Of a DNA stretch of 64,000 nt, positions 44,134 to 52,414 are shown piece after piece. Location of the stretch: the NCBI GenBank assembly GCA_025465355.1, contig JAODNN010000089.1, forward strand, positions 27,193 through 91,192, read 5' to 3'. The stretch comes from Blastococcus sp. Its GTDB lineage: Bacteria; Actinomycetota; Actinomycetes; Mycobacteriales; Geodermatophilaceae. The notes below the pieces were generated by a model. It was given only the letters and a program-made list of their open reading frames with translations, ran no database searches and was not told where the DNA came from. Made by a program: the position numbers and the translations under genes. The stretch's first letter is position 1. Each line of letters begins with the position of its first letter.

Positions 44134-44907
44134 ATGACCCAGTCCCGCCCTGCTCCCTCGTCGCGTGTCGCCATCGTCACCGGAGCCGCCCGCGGCATCG
44201 GTGCGGCGACGGCCCGGCGGCTGGCCGAGGACGGCTTCGCCGTCGCGGTCATCGACCTCAAGGAGGACGACGCCCGGGCGACGGTCGAGGCAATCGAGGC
44301 AGGCGGGCAGCGGGCCGTGGCCGTGGGCGCCGACGTCGGGGACGGCGAGCAGGTGCAGGCAGCGGTCGACCGGATCGCGGCGGAGCTCGGACCGCCGGTC
44401 GTGCTGGTCAACAACGCCGGCGTGACACGGGACAACCTGCTGTTCAAGATGACCGACGCCGACTGGGACCTGGTCATGCACGTGCACCTGCGCGGTTCGT
44501 TCCTGATGACCCGTGCGGTGCAGAAGCACATGGTCGACGCGCAGTGGGGCCGCGTGGTCAACCTGTCGAGCACCTCGGCACTCGGCAACCGCGGCCAGGC
44601 CAACTACTCGACGGCGAAGGCGGCCCTGCAGGGCTTCACCAAGACGCTCGCGATCGAGCTCGGGAAGTTCGGCGTCACGGCCAACGCGATCGCACCTGGC
44701 TTCATCGTCACCGACATGACGAAGGCGACCGCCGCCCGCATCGGGCAGGAGTGGGAGCCCTACGTGGCCGCCCGGGCCGCGGCGATCCCGGTGGCGCGCG
44801 CCGGTCAGCCCGAGGACATCGCGCACACCGTCTCGTTCCTGGTGAGCGAGGGTGCGGGGTTCGTGTCGGGTCAGGTCATCTACGTCGCCGGCGGCCCGCG
44901 GGCCTGA
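44134..44907 (+). CDS. SDR, 3-oxoacyl-ACP/acetoacetyl-CoA reductase-like
   Basis: 257 residues, ATG 44134 with GAGGAG before it. FabG-type: IVTGAARGIGAATARRLAED, LVNNAGVTRDNLLFKMTD, catalytic Ser in NLSSTSALG and YSTAK, then NAIAPGFIVTDMTKA and SGQVIYVAGGPRA. NADPH-dependent reduction of a 3-ketoacyl thioester. Operon with the thiolase. Confidence 0.92.
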   Translation: MTQSRPAPSSRVAIVTGAARGIGAATARRLAEDGFAVAVIDLKEDDARATVEAIEAGGQRAVAVGADVGDGEQVQAAVDRIAAELGPPVVLVNNAGVTRDNLLFKMTDADWDLVMHVHLRGSFLMTRAVQKHMVDAQWGRVVNLSSTSALGNRGQANYSTAKAALQGFTKTLAIELGKFGVTANAIAPGFIVTDMTKATAARIGQEWEPYVAARAAAIPVARAGQPEDIAHTVSFLVSEGAGFVSGQVIYVAGGPRA

Positions 44908-44926
44908 GCACGCGGCGCCGGCCGGC

Positions 44927-45778
44927 TCAGGTCCGCTCGGGGTAGCGGGCCCGGGCGAAGCAGTAGGCGCCGAACGTGGCGATCCCGAGGGCGACCAGCG
45001 TGAGCAGGACCCGACCGAACGGCGCCTGGAGGATCGCGCGCATCGCCCCGTCCAGCCCGGAGGCCTTGGCCGGGTCGAAGGTGATCGCCGCGTAGACCAG
45101 CAACCCGCCCACGAGGCCGAGCGCGACGCCCTTCGCGGGATAGCCGACCTGGCCCAGCCGCGTGATCAACCGGACCGCCTGCTGGGGCGCCTCGCCGAGG
45201 TCGATCTCCTTGACGAAGCGCTTGGTCACGCCCTTGACGACGTGGTAGATGCCGACACCGGCGAGCACCAGCCCCGCGATGCCGATCAGGAATCGGCCCC
45301 CCGGCCAGCTGAAGACGCCCGCGGTCGTCTGCTGCTGCTGTTGGCTGCTGGACTGGCCGCCGCCGGTGGCGAAACGGATCGCCAGCACCGCGAGGCCGAG
45401 GTACACGATCGCCTTCGAGATCGACTTCAGCGTCTTGCCGAGCGCCTTCTTCCGCGCGTCCCCGGAGGCCGACCACCCGCTGCGCCAGCGCAGCACCTCG
45501 GCGGCCTGCCACGCGGCCAGCGCGACCAGCCCGAGGGCCAGCACCCACAGCAGTGGCTTACCCAGGGGCTGCTGGGCGACGGTGGACATGGCGCCGGACT
45601 GGTCGGCCGACCGGCCGCTGCCGCCACCCCAGGCCAGCTGCAGCGCGAGCCAGGCGACGAGCACGTGCACGAGCCCGTAGGCGATCAGGCCGACGCGGGC
45701 CAGGTTCTCGAGGGCATCGCTGTTTCCGGCCCGGCGCGCGGCATCCACAGCGGAACCGGCTGATCCTCGTGCACTCAT
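44927..45778 (-). CDS. DUF1206 membrane protein
   Basis: 283 residues, ATG 45778. Three repeats of paired membrane helices (ARVGLIAYGLVHVLVAWLAL; KSISKAIVYLGLAVLAIRFA; TRLGQVGYPAKGVALGLVGG), each starting with the R-x-G-x2-A/YP-x-G pattern of DUF1206. Function unknown; widespread in actinobacteria. Convergent with the SDR gene (19 bp). Confidence 0.87.
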   Translation of the reverse strand: MSARGSAGSAVDAARRAGNSDALENLARVGLIAYGLVHVLVAWLALQLAWGGGSGRSADQSGAMSTVAQQPLGKPLLWVLALGLVALAAWQAAEVLRWRSGWSASGDARKKALGKTLKSISKAIVYLGLAVLAIRFATGGGQSSSQQQQQTTAGVFSWPGGRFLIGIAGLVLAGVGIYHVVKGVTKRFVKEIDLGEAPQQAVRLITRLGQVGYPAKGVALGLVGGLLVYAAITFDPAKASGLDGAMRAILQAPFGRVLLTLVALGIATFGAYCFARARYPERT

Positions 45779-45859
45779 CCCGGCTCCTCGGCTCTCGGTC
45801 TCTCAGCGGCTCAGCGTGACACGGGCACGCGCCGGATGCCTGCTGAGGAGGGGACGCCG

Positions 45860-46549
45860 GTGAGGGACACTGGGCCCGTGGCGAACGGTGGAACCGGCAT
45901 CCTGACGGCCAGCACCCTGGGGGAGGCGACCCCCGAATCTGCCCGGCGGACCTGGCCGCAGTGGCTGCTTCTCGGGCTCGCGATGATCGCGGTCGCGGTG
46001 GTCGCTGTCGCGTGGAACGCCGCGGGTGCGCGCCTCCTGCTGGGCGCGCTGGGGCTGTTCCTCGCCGCGCGCGGGGTGGCGCTGCTGCGCAGTGCCCGCT
46101 CGGGCGACCTGGCCGCTGACCTGACCGCCCGGGCCCGGACGCTCGGTGGGGGAGCAGCCGTCGTCGGCGTGGCCGCGCTGGCGGGCGCGCTCGCCTCTGC
46201 CGTGCTCGCCGCGCGGGTGCTCCTGGTCGCCGTCCCGGTGACCCTCGTCGCGGGCGCGGTGGTCCTGCTGGTCCGCGGCGGGTCCGCGCGCCGTGGCGGG
46301 CAGGCACTGCTCGTCTGGTCGGTGCTGGTCGCCGGACTGCTCGTGGTCACGGGCGTGGTGCAGGGGTGGGGCCGCGCGACCGACGTCGCCATGGTCGTCA
46401 CCGCGCTGGCGGTTGCCGTCCTCGGGGTTCCGTTGCTGATCGGCGCCGCGCAGCTGCGGGCCGTCGCCGCACAGCCGGCCCGGGCGCCCGCGCCCGCCGC
46501 GTGTGCCGGATGCGCCTGCGGTGCCGGCGGCTGCGGCGCGCTGGACTGA
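45860..46549 (+). CDS. Multi-helix membrane protein with Cys-rich C-terminus
   Basis: 229 residues. I take GTG 45860 because GAGGAGGGG lies 6 bp upstream; an in-frame start at 45836 precedes that site. About six hydrophobic helices, then a short cytoplasmic or exposed tail ending PAACAGCACGAGGCGALD. The four cysteines (CAGCAC, then C) could bind a metal or be redox active. No recognised domain. Monocistronic by spacing. Confidence 0.65.
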   Translation: MRDTGPVANGGTGILTASTLGEATPESARRTWPQWLLLGLAMIAVAVVAVAWNAAGARLLLGALGLFLAARGVALLRSARSGDLAADLTARARTLGGGAAVVGVAALAGALASAVLAARVLLVAVPVTLVAGAVVLLVRGGSARRGGQALLVWSVLVAGLLVVTGVVQGWGRATDVAMVVTALAVAVLGVPLLIGAAQLRAVAAQPARAPAPAACAGCACGAGGCGALD

Positions 46550-46571
46550 AGCGGTTCAGAACGGCAACGCC

Positions 46572-46590
46572 GGGGACACCTCGGGGACAC
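46572..46590 (+). promoter_or_regulatory. Direct repeat GGGGACAC x2, 11-bp phase
   Basis: GGGGACAC at 46572-46579 and 46583-46590, one helical turn apart, 50-68 bp upstream of the 35-residue zinc-ribbon gene. Helically phased direct repeats suggest an activator or repressor site, with a possible -10 (TACCGT) near 46601. Confidence 0.4.
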
Positions 46591-46639
46591 AGGCTCTCCC
46601 TACCGTCTGAGGCGAACTCGGATCAGGGGGGACAGAGCC

Positions 46640-46747
46640 ATGAGCACGACGACCACCGAACGGACCACCTGGATGTGCGAGAACTGCCACCGGGCGACCC
46701 GGGGGACGCGCAAGCGCTGCACGGAGTGCGGCACGTCCCGGTACTGA
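46640..46747 (+). CDS. Small zinc-ribbon protein (35 aa)
   Basis: A 35-codon gene from ATG 46640 with an AGGGGGGA site about 9 bp upstream. After MSTTTTERTTW comes a compact four-cysteine knuckle: C-E-N-C, then twelve residues with several Arg/Lys, then C-T-E-C, ending GTSRY. That is a CxxC-x10-12-CxxC zinc ribbon of rubredoxin/ribosomal type. Probably a nucleic-acid- or protein-binding small protein; no function known. Phased direct repeats in its upstream region support real expression. Confidence 0.68.
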   Translation: MSTTTTERTTWMCENCHRATRGTRKRCTECGTSRY

Positions 46748-46793
46748 CCGGCGCCGGCTGGGCCGGGAGACCTGACCGGAGCGGCGCCGCTGC

Positions 46794-47522
46794 TCACACG
46801 GCAGGCGGTTCCCCGCGCAGCCGGACGACGGCGGCCCGGTAATGCCGGCCGCCGGAGAGCCGCCACGCGGTGCGGGTGGCCCGGGGAAGCCCCTGCAGCA
46901 GGCGCACCCGGTCGGCCGCGCAGGCGTCCTCGAGCGCGAGTCCCAGGACGAGCAGCTGCTCGCGCGGGGTCAGGCGGCAGTGCGACGAGCGGGCGATCGC
47001 CATCCAGTCCTCGGGCTGCAGGTACTCGTCGACCAGCGGCAGGAGCATGCCCTCCTCCGCGCGGGTCTGGCGGTCGACGGCGTCGGCAAGCGTCCGGCAG
47101 GCAGTCGCGAAGGTGTCCCGGGCCCGCGCGGTCGCACTGACGCCCCACTGGCGTGCCGCGGTCAGTACGTCGCGGAGCATGTGGTCGATCCGCGCGCAGC
47201 GCTCGATCCAGTCGTCGAGGGCTGCCCCGACCTCCCCTGCCCGCTCGCCGGGCACGGCGCGGAACAGGGCGGGCCAGACCGCGTCGCGTTCCACGGCATG
47301 GTGGTGCAGCAGGACGCGGCCGATCAGGTCGGCGTGCTGGGTGAGCGTCGTCGTCCGGCCGGCCTCGTCCGGGGGTGCCCAGGTGGCGAGCTCGGACAGC
47401 AGCCGCAGCTCCCTCCGGACCAGTTGGTGCAGCACGCGCTGGTAGCCGACCGCTCGGCTGACGGCGGCCGTACGGGGGAGCGCGATGCCGGCAGTGCGGG
47501 GACGGACCGCGGCAGTGGTCAT
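46794..47522 (-). CDS. Hemerythrin-domain protein
   Basis: 242 residues, ATG 47522. Hemerythrin HHE-type four-helix bundle: HQLVRRELRLLSEL near residue 32, HADLIGRVLLHHHAVERDAV, IDHMLRDVL, and QTRAEEGMLLPLVDEYL supply His/Glu/Asp ligands for a diiron centre. A further C-terminal domain (LTPREQLLVLGLALEDACA) is of unknown role. Likely senses or scavenges O2, NO or iron. No neighbour in operon. Confidence 0.88.
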   Translation of the reverse strand: MTTAAVRPRTAGIALPRTAAVSRAVGYQRVLHQLVRRELRLLSELATWAPPDEAGRTTTLTQHADLIGRVLLHHHAVERDAVWPALFRAVPGERAGEVGAALDDWIERCARIDHMLRDVLTAARQWGVSATARARDTFATACRTLADAVDRQTRAEEGMLLPLVDEYLQPEDWMAIARSSHCRLTPREQLLVLGLALEDACAADRVRLLQGLPRATRTAWRLSGGRHYRAAVVRLRGEPPAV

Positions 47523-47717
47523 GTGCACACCTCGCTCGGTGGTCCTGCCCGTGCTCCGGGATGGTGGCCGGTGGGATCCCCGGGAGGGTAGGACCACACG
47601 CAGGAGTGCGACAGAGGCTTCCGGCCACAGATGGTTCCGAGACGCAATTTCTCCCGCGCTGATCGTCCAGCGCGACGACCTGGGACGGCGTCCATGGGCG
47701 TCCCATAGAGTCAGTGG

Positions 47718-48518
47718 GTGGCGAGCGTTCTCGAGCGGAACCGGGTGACGGTCCGCGGCGTGCGCTCGGGCCGGCCGATCATGTTCGCCCACGGTTTCGG
47801 CTGCGACCAGGAGATGTGGCGCTTCGTCGCCCCCGATTTCGAGGTCGACCACCGCGTCGTCCTGTTCGACCACGTCGGGTCGGGGAACTCCGACCTGTCG
47901 GCCTACGACCCGGACACGTACGGGTCGCTGCGCGGCTATGCCACCGATGTCGTGGACATCTGCCGCGAGCTCGAGCTGACCGACGTCGTCTTCGTCGGGC
48001 ACTCCGTGAGCTCGATGATCGGTGCCCTGGCCTACCTCCAGGCCCCGGAGCTCTTCGGCGCGCTGGTGATGATCGGTCCCAGCCCGCGCTACATCGACGA
48101 CGGCGACTACGTCGGCGGGTTCAGCCGTGCCGACATCGTCGACCTGCTCGACTCACTCGACAGCAACCACCTCGGCTGGTCCACGCAGATGGCGCCGGTG
48201 ATCATGGGCAATCCCGAGCGGCCGGAGCTGGGGGAGGAGCTGACCAACAGTTTCTGCCGCACCGACCCGGACATCGCCCGCCAGTTCGCCCGCGTCACCT
48301 TCCTCTCCGACAACCGGGCCGACCTGCCCGGCCTCGACGTCCCGACGCTGATCCTGCAGTGCAGCGAGGACGTGATCGCGCCCGACGTGGTCGGCGCCTA
48401 CGTGCACGAGCAGATCCCGGGCAGCGTGCTGACCCACCTGGCGGCCACCGGCCACTGCCCGAACCTGAGCGCGCCCGAGGAGACGACGAGCGCGATCCGG
48501 GCGTTCCTCTCGGGGTGA
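47718..48518 (+). CDS. rsbQ: RsbQ-like alpha/beta hydrolase
   Basis: 266 residues from GTG 47718. Very close in layout to B. subtilis RsbQ: FAHGFGCDQEMWRFVAPDFE, VVLFDHVGSGNSDLSAYD, and a triad at S96 (VGHSVSS), D218 (CSEDVI) and H246 (TGHCPN), against S96/D219/H247 in B. subtilis. RsbQ is needed with phosphatase RsbP to activate sigma-B in energy stress, and the plant homologues D14/KAI2 sense butenolides. The next gene is the RsbP-like phosphatase, overlapping by GTGA. Confidence 0.92.
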   Translation: MASVLERNRVTVRGVRSGRPIMFAHGFGCDQEMWRFVAPDFEVDHRVVLFDHVGSGNSDLSAYDPDTYGSLRGYATDVVDICRELELTDVVFVGHSVSSMIGALAYLQAPELFGALVMIGPSPRYIDDGDYVGGFSRADIVDLLDSLDSNHLGWSTQMAPVIMGNPERPELGEELTNSFCRTDPDIARQFARVTFLSDNRADLPGLDVPTLILQCSEDVIAPDVVGAYVHEQIPGSVLTHLAATGHCPNLSAPEETTSAIRAFLSG

Positions 48519-50794
48519 CGGACATCGGCGGCGCCGCGGCAGGCGGAGGGGACTCCGGCGGACAGGACACCGGTGGCCGGTTGGACCGGCTGCTCGAGGA
48601 GGATCCGGCCGACCTCTACGAGAACGCTCCGATGGGCTACCTGTCGACGCTGCCCGACGGTCGGATCGTCAAGGTGAACCGCACCTTCTCCGTCTGGACC
48701 GGCCGCCCGGCCGACGCGTTGCTGGGTGCGCGGTTCCGGGACCTGCTGACCGTGGGTGGTCAGGTCTTCCACGACACCCATCTTCGCCCGCTGCTGCGGA
48801 TGCAGGGCGTCGTCCGGGAGATCGCGCTGGATGTCGTGCGGCTGGACGGTTCCGTGCTGCCCTGCCTGCTCAACGCGGTGGAGCTCCGGGACGACGACGG
48901 CACCCCGCTGCTGGTGCGGGCGACGTTGTTCGAGGCGACCGCGCGGCGGCGGTACGAGCGCGAACTGCTGAGTGCCCAGCGGTCGGCCGAGGAGTCGGAG
49001 GCCCGCTCGCGCACCCTTCAGCAGGTCGTGTCCGACCTCGCGGCCGCAACCTCGGTGGACGACGTCGCGACGGTCATCGTCGAGCGCAGCCGGACCGCGT
49101 TGCAGGCGCAGGGGGTGGGGCTGCTCCTGGTGGAGGAGACGGCCGCCGACCCGGGAGGCCTCCCGCAACTGCGGCCCGTGCGCTCGGACGGGCTCGCCAC
49201 CGGGTTGGTGACGGCTCTCCGGGAGGCGGCGGCGGGGCAGCTCACCCTGGAACTGGCACAGGGCGTGCGGGCGGTCGCGCTGACCGACCGGTTGCGGTCG
49301 GCGCAGCCGGGGGTCGCCGCCGCGATGACCGCGTCCGGCCTGTCCATGCTGGTGACCGTCCCGGTGAGTGCGGACAGCCGCCGCCTGGGCGTGCTGGTGC
49401 TCGGCCTCGGCGGGTCGGGGCCGGACGACCTGGTCGCCCTCGAGGAGGAGACGGCGCAGAGTGGCCCGGGTGCGGCCGACGTCGACCTGCTGTGGACCAT
49501 CGGCCGGCAGGCAGGGCAGGCGCTGGAGCGGGCGCGGCTGTACGAGGAGACCGCCCGTCAGGCCGAGCGGGCCGCCTTCCTGCTCGAGGCCGCCCGGCTG
49601 CTGGCCGAGGCCGCGGACGTGTCCGAGACGGTGGAGCGGCTGGCGGGGCTGGCGGTCGACCGGCTGGCCGACCTCTGCGTCATCGACCTCGCGTCCGAGT
49701 ACGGCTACACCCGCCCTGTGGTGCGCCACCGGGACCCTGCCCGCCAGTACCTTGCCGACCAACTGCAGGAGCTCGGGTTGCCCCAGCGCCTCGATCCGCA
49801 TCCGAGCGTGCGGGCCCTGCGGGAGGGCGGCACGCAGTGGGTCCCGTCGATCAACGACGACTACCCGGGGGCGATCGGGTTCGACGAGGCGCACCTGGAG
49901 GTGGTGCGGGCACTGGCGCTGACCAGCCTCGTGGCGGTGCCGCTGATCGCCGACGGCCGCCGGCTGGGCGTGGTGACCCTCGGTACCGACTCGAGCCGCC
50001 GGCCGTTCACCGCCGTCGACGTCGAGGTGGCCGAGCAGCTGGCGTTGCAGGTGTCGCTGGTCGTCGCCAAGGCGCAGCGCTACGAGCTGGACGTCCGGAC
50101 GTCGCACGCCCTCCAGGCCAACCTTCTGCCGCCGCCCCCGCCGTCGGTCGCGGGCCTGTCGATCGCGGTGCGGTACCTGGCCGCGACCCAGGGCGTCGAG
50201 GTCGGCGGCGACTTCTACGACGTCGTGTCGCTGCCCGACGGGCCGGTGGCCCTGGCGGTCGGGGACGTCGTCGGCCACGACATCACCGCGGCGGCGACGA
50301 TGGGCCAGCTCAACAGCGTCTACCGCGCGCTGCTGGCGGATCGTCCGACTCCGAGCGCCATGATCGACCGATTGCAGGCCAGCTGGTCCCTGCTGGGCCT
50401 GCAGCGGATGGCGACGGCGCTGTTCGCGACGCTCGAGCCGGCGACCGGCCGGCTGCGCATCGCCTCCGCGGGGCACCTGGCGCCGCTGCTGCTGACCGAG
50501 GGACGGGCGGAGTTCCTGCCCGTGCGGCCCAGCCGGATGCTGGGCGCACCTCCGGCGCCCGCGGTCGAGTGGGCCGGCGTGCTCCCGGCCGGCGCGATGC
50601 TGGTGCTGTTCACCGACGGGCTGGTCGAGAGCCGGACGGCCGACCTCGACGAGGGCCTGACCCGATTGCTCGCGGCAGCCGGTGGGTCGGGGACGTCGGA
50701 CCCGGACGAGCTGTGCGACCGTCTCCTGGCCGAGTTGACCGGCGCCCACCGCGCCGACGACATCGCCCTCCTCGTGCTGACGCGGCTGCCCTGA
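48515..50794 (+). CDS. rsbP: RsbP-like PAS-GAF-GAF-PP2C phosphatase
   Basis: 759 residues from GTG 48515, overlapping rsbQ. A PAS domain (about 28-140; DLYENAPMGYLSTLPDGRIV, NRTFSVWTGRPADALLG), a GAF domain (about 170-330), a second GAF (about 365-525) and a C-terminal SpoIIE/PP2C phosphatase (about 545-759). Catalytic aspartates are seen in VGGDFYDVVSLPDG, GDVVGHDITAAATMGQLN and VLFTDGLVESR. B. subtilis RsbP has only PAS plus PP2C, so the two GAFs are an elaboration for additional signals. It should dephosphorylate an RsbV-type STAS protein such as that at 42358. Confidence 0.92.
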   Translation: MTDIGGAAAGGGDSGGQDTGGRLDRLLEEDPADLYENAPMGYLSTLPDGRIVKVNRTFSVWTGRPADALLGARFRDLLTVGGQVFHDTHLRPLLRMQGVVREIALDVVRLDGSVLPCLLNAVELRDDDGTPLLVRATLFEATARRRYERELLSAQRSAEESEARSRTLQQVVSDLAAATSVDDVATVIVERSRTALQAQGVGLLLVEETAADPGGLPQLRPVRSDGLATGLVTALREAAAGQLTLELAQGVRAVALTDRLRSAQPGVAAAMTASGLSMLVTVPVSADSRRLGVLVLGLGGSGPDDLVALEEETAQSGPGAADVDLLWTIGRQAGQALERARLYEETARQAERAAFLLEAARLLAEAADVSETVERLAGLAVDRLADLCVIDLASEYGYTRPVVRHRDPARQYLADQLQELGLPQRLDPHPSVRALREGGTQWVPSINDDYPGAIGFDEAHLEVVRALALTSLVAVPLIADGRRLGVVTLGTDSSRRPFTAVDVEVAEQLALQVSLVVAKAQRYELDVRTSHALQANLLPPPPPSVAGLSIAVRYLAATQGVEVGGDFYDVVSLPDGPVALAVGDVVGHDITAAATMGQLNSVYRALLADRPTPSAMIDRLQASWSLLGLQRMATALFATLEPATGRLRIASAGHLAPLLLTEGRAEFLPVRPSRMLGAPPAPAVEWAGVLPAGAMLVLFTDGLVESRTADLDEGLTRLLAAAGGSGTSDPDELCDRLLAELTGAHRADDIALLVLTRLP

Positions 50795-50964
50795 CCTCTT
50801 GACCGTCCGCGGTGCCCTCGCGACGCTTGACCTGGTCCGCCGGAGGCCGGCACGGACGAGGACGACGGGTGGAACCCGGGCTCGCCGTCGCCGGACGGAA
50901 GACTGCTGCGCCGCGGCCTTCGGGGGAGGACCGTAGGGATGACGCCGTCCATGGAGGAGGCGGA

Positions 50965-51258
50965 ATGGCTGGTTCGGTGAACCCGGTCGCGGAGAGCATC
51001 GACGGCGCGGTCGGGGACTGGTCGATGTCGGGCGACGCGATGCGCTGGTCGCCCGAGCTGGCCGAGCGCGGGCCGTCGGCGGTCGGGCTCAACGGGTTGG
51101 ACGCCGCGGCCGGCTTCGGTTCCGCGCTGGGGCTGGAGATGAGTGGGGTGCGCCGCCTGGTGTCCGGGGCGCTCAATTCGCTGGGGTCGGTGGCCAGCGA
51201 CGTCGTCCAGGAGCTGCGCGAGCTCACTCGCGGCGGGCCCGAGGAGCCCGAGGCCTGA
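50965..51258 (+). CDS. Small protein of unknown function
   Basis: 97 residues from ATG 50965 with a strong GGAGGAGGCGG site. No recognised domain and no membrane helix; residues 60-90 (LRMS-like turn, then VRRLVSGALNSLGSVASDVV followed by QELRELT) look like an amphipathic helix. Upstream codons in this frame to 50812 are not considered coding. Independent of the minus-strand MaoC gene that converges 12 bp beyond. Confidence 0.6.
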   Translation: MAGSVNPVAESIDGAVGDWSMSGDAMRWSPELAERGPSAVGLNGLDAAAGFGSALGLEMSGVRRLVSGALNSLGSVASDVVQELRELTRGGPEEPEA

Positions 51259-51270
51259 CCACCGGGCCCC

Positions 51271-51729
51271 TCAGGCGGTGGTGAACTGCATCGTGTGGTG
51301 ATCGGCGACGCAGACCGGTTTCGCGATGCCGTCGGCCTCGATCTCGTAGCGCACAGTGACCTTCGCCCCGGCGTCCGTGGGGGAGACGGCGACGAGGGCG
51401 GCCTTGCCCCGCAGCCGCGAGCCGGTGGGTACCGGCGCCGGAAAGCGCACGCGGTCGAGTCCGTAGTTCAGCACCAGCTCGACATCGTCCACCCGGTAGA
51501 TCGCCTGCATGAAGTCGGCGATGAGGGCGAGGGTCAGGAAGCCGTGCACGAGCGTTCCGGGATAACCCGCGGCCCGGGCCCGGTCGGGGTCCAGGTGGAT
51601 CCAGTGGTCGTCGCCGGTGGCGTCGGCGAACCACTGCACCCGGTCCTGGCCCACGGTCAGCCAGTCGCTGTGCCCCAGGTCCTGGCCCTCCGCCGCGGCC
51701 AGCTCCGCCAGTGATCGGAAGACCTTCAC
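51271..51729 (-). CDS. MaoC-like (R)-specific enoyl-CoA hydratase
   Basis: 152 residues; GTG 51729 overlaps the TetR stop (GTGA). Hotdog fold with the hydratase-2 motif: WFADATGDDHWIHLDPDRA followed by GYPGTLVHGFLTLAL, in which the Asp and His are catalytic. Hydrates a 2-enoyl-CoA. Third gene of the BVMO-TetR-MaoC operon. Confidence 0.9.
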   Translation of the reverse strand: MKVFRSLAELAAAEGQDLGHSDWLTVGQDRVQWFADATGDDHWIHLDPDRARAAGYPGTLVHGFLTLALIADFMQAIYRVDDVELVLNYGLDRVRFPAPVPTGSRLRGKAALVAVSPTDAGAKVTVRYEIEADGIAKPVCVADHHTMQFTTA

Positions 51730-52409
51730 CGGTGCGACGTCCCTTCTCCGCCGGGTGCCGACAGGCCCCGGTCCGTGATCAGCAGCGCGGTCGCGACGAC
51801 CTCGTCGAGGGACACCCGCCGCGGGTTCCACCATTCCGGCGCCGAGTTCAGCGCCCCGATGAGGAGCAGCTGGGCGGCATGCAGGTCGACGTCGGGAGCG
51901 ATCTCGCCCCGCTCCCGGGCCTCCACGAACAGCGCCCGCCACACCGAGCCGTACTCGGCCTGGGCCGCCAGCAGGCGCTTGCGCATGTCGTCGGGCATCT
52001 GGCCGACGTTGCGCACCGCCGCGGTCGAGTAGTCCGACATCTCGACCAGGGACCGGAGGTGGGCCTCCACCGCCGTGCGGATCTTGCCCATCGCCGGTGC
52101 GCCGGCGGGCAGCGCGGCGAGCGCGCGCTCGACATGGCTCCGCGTGCGCTCCTGCCCCCGGCGGATCACTTCCTCGATCAGCTCTTCGCGCGATGCGTAG
52201 TAGTAGTAGATGGCCGGCGCCTGGACGCCGGCGACCTCCGCGATCTCCGACAGCCGGGTGCCGGCGAAACCCTTCCGGCTGAGCACCTGGGCGGCCGCGT
52301 CGAGCAGACGCTCACGGGTGCGCGCAGCCTTCGTCTCCGCCGGGAGGACCTCCGGTCCCTCCGCCGGGACGTCCGGCTTCGACGCGCGCGCCCGTGGCCC
52401 TGGGGGCAT
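51726..52409 (-). CDS. TetR-family transcriptional regulator
   Basis: 227 residues, ATG 52409, 5 bp after the BVMO stop. N-terminal TetR helix-turn-helix (RERLLDAAAQVLSRKGFAGT; LSEIAEVAGVQAPAIYYYYA), then a helical ligand domain (AALPAGAPAMGKIRTAVEAH; NVGQMPDDMRKRLLAAQAEY). It may repress its own operon through the AT-rich palindrome at 54384-54402. The TACCGACCGGTA-type operator at 59957 is a second candidate target, since no other TetR is in the window. Confidence 0.92.
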   Translation of the reverse strand: MPPGPRARASKPDVPAEGPEVLPAETKAARTRERLLDAAAQVLSRKGFAGTRLSEIAEVAGVQAPAIYYYYASREELIEEVIRRGQERTRSHVERALAALPAGAPAMGKIRTAVEAHLRSLVEMSDYSTAAVRNVGQMPDDMRKRLLAAQAEYGSVWRALFVEARERGEIAPDVDLHAAQLLLIGALNSAPEWWNPRRVSLDEVVATALLITDRGLSAPGGEGTSHR

Positions 52410-52414
52410 GTCGC

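Noticed and set aside
42897..44907. Polyhydroxybutyrate operon
   Set aside because: Thiolase and reductase fit, but there is no PHA synthase, phasin or regulator in the region.
47522..47529. Fourth perfect TGTGCACA at the hemerythrin gene start
   Set aside because: It overlaps the start codon, lacks the second half site and lies far from the regulon; a chance copy is plausible.
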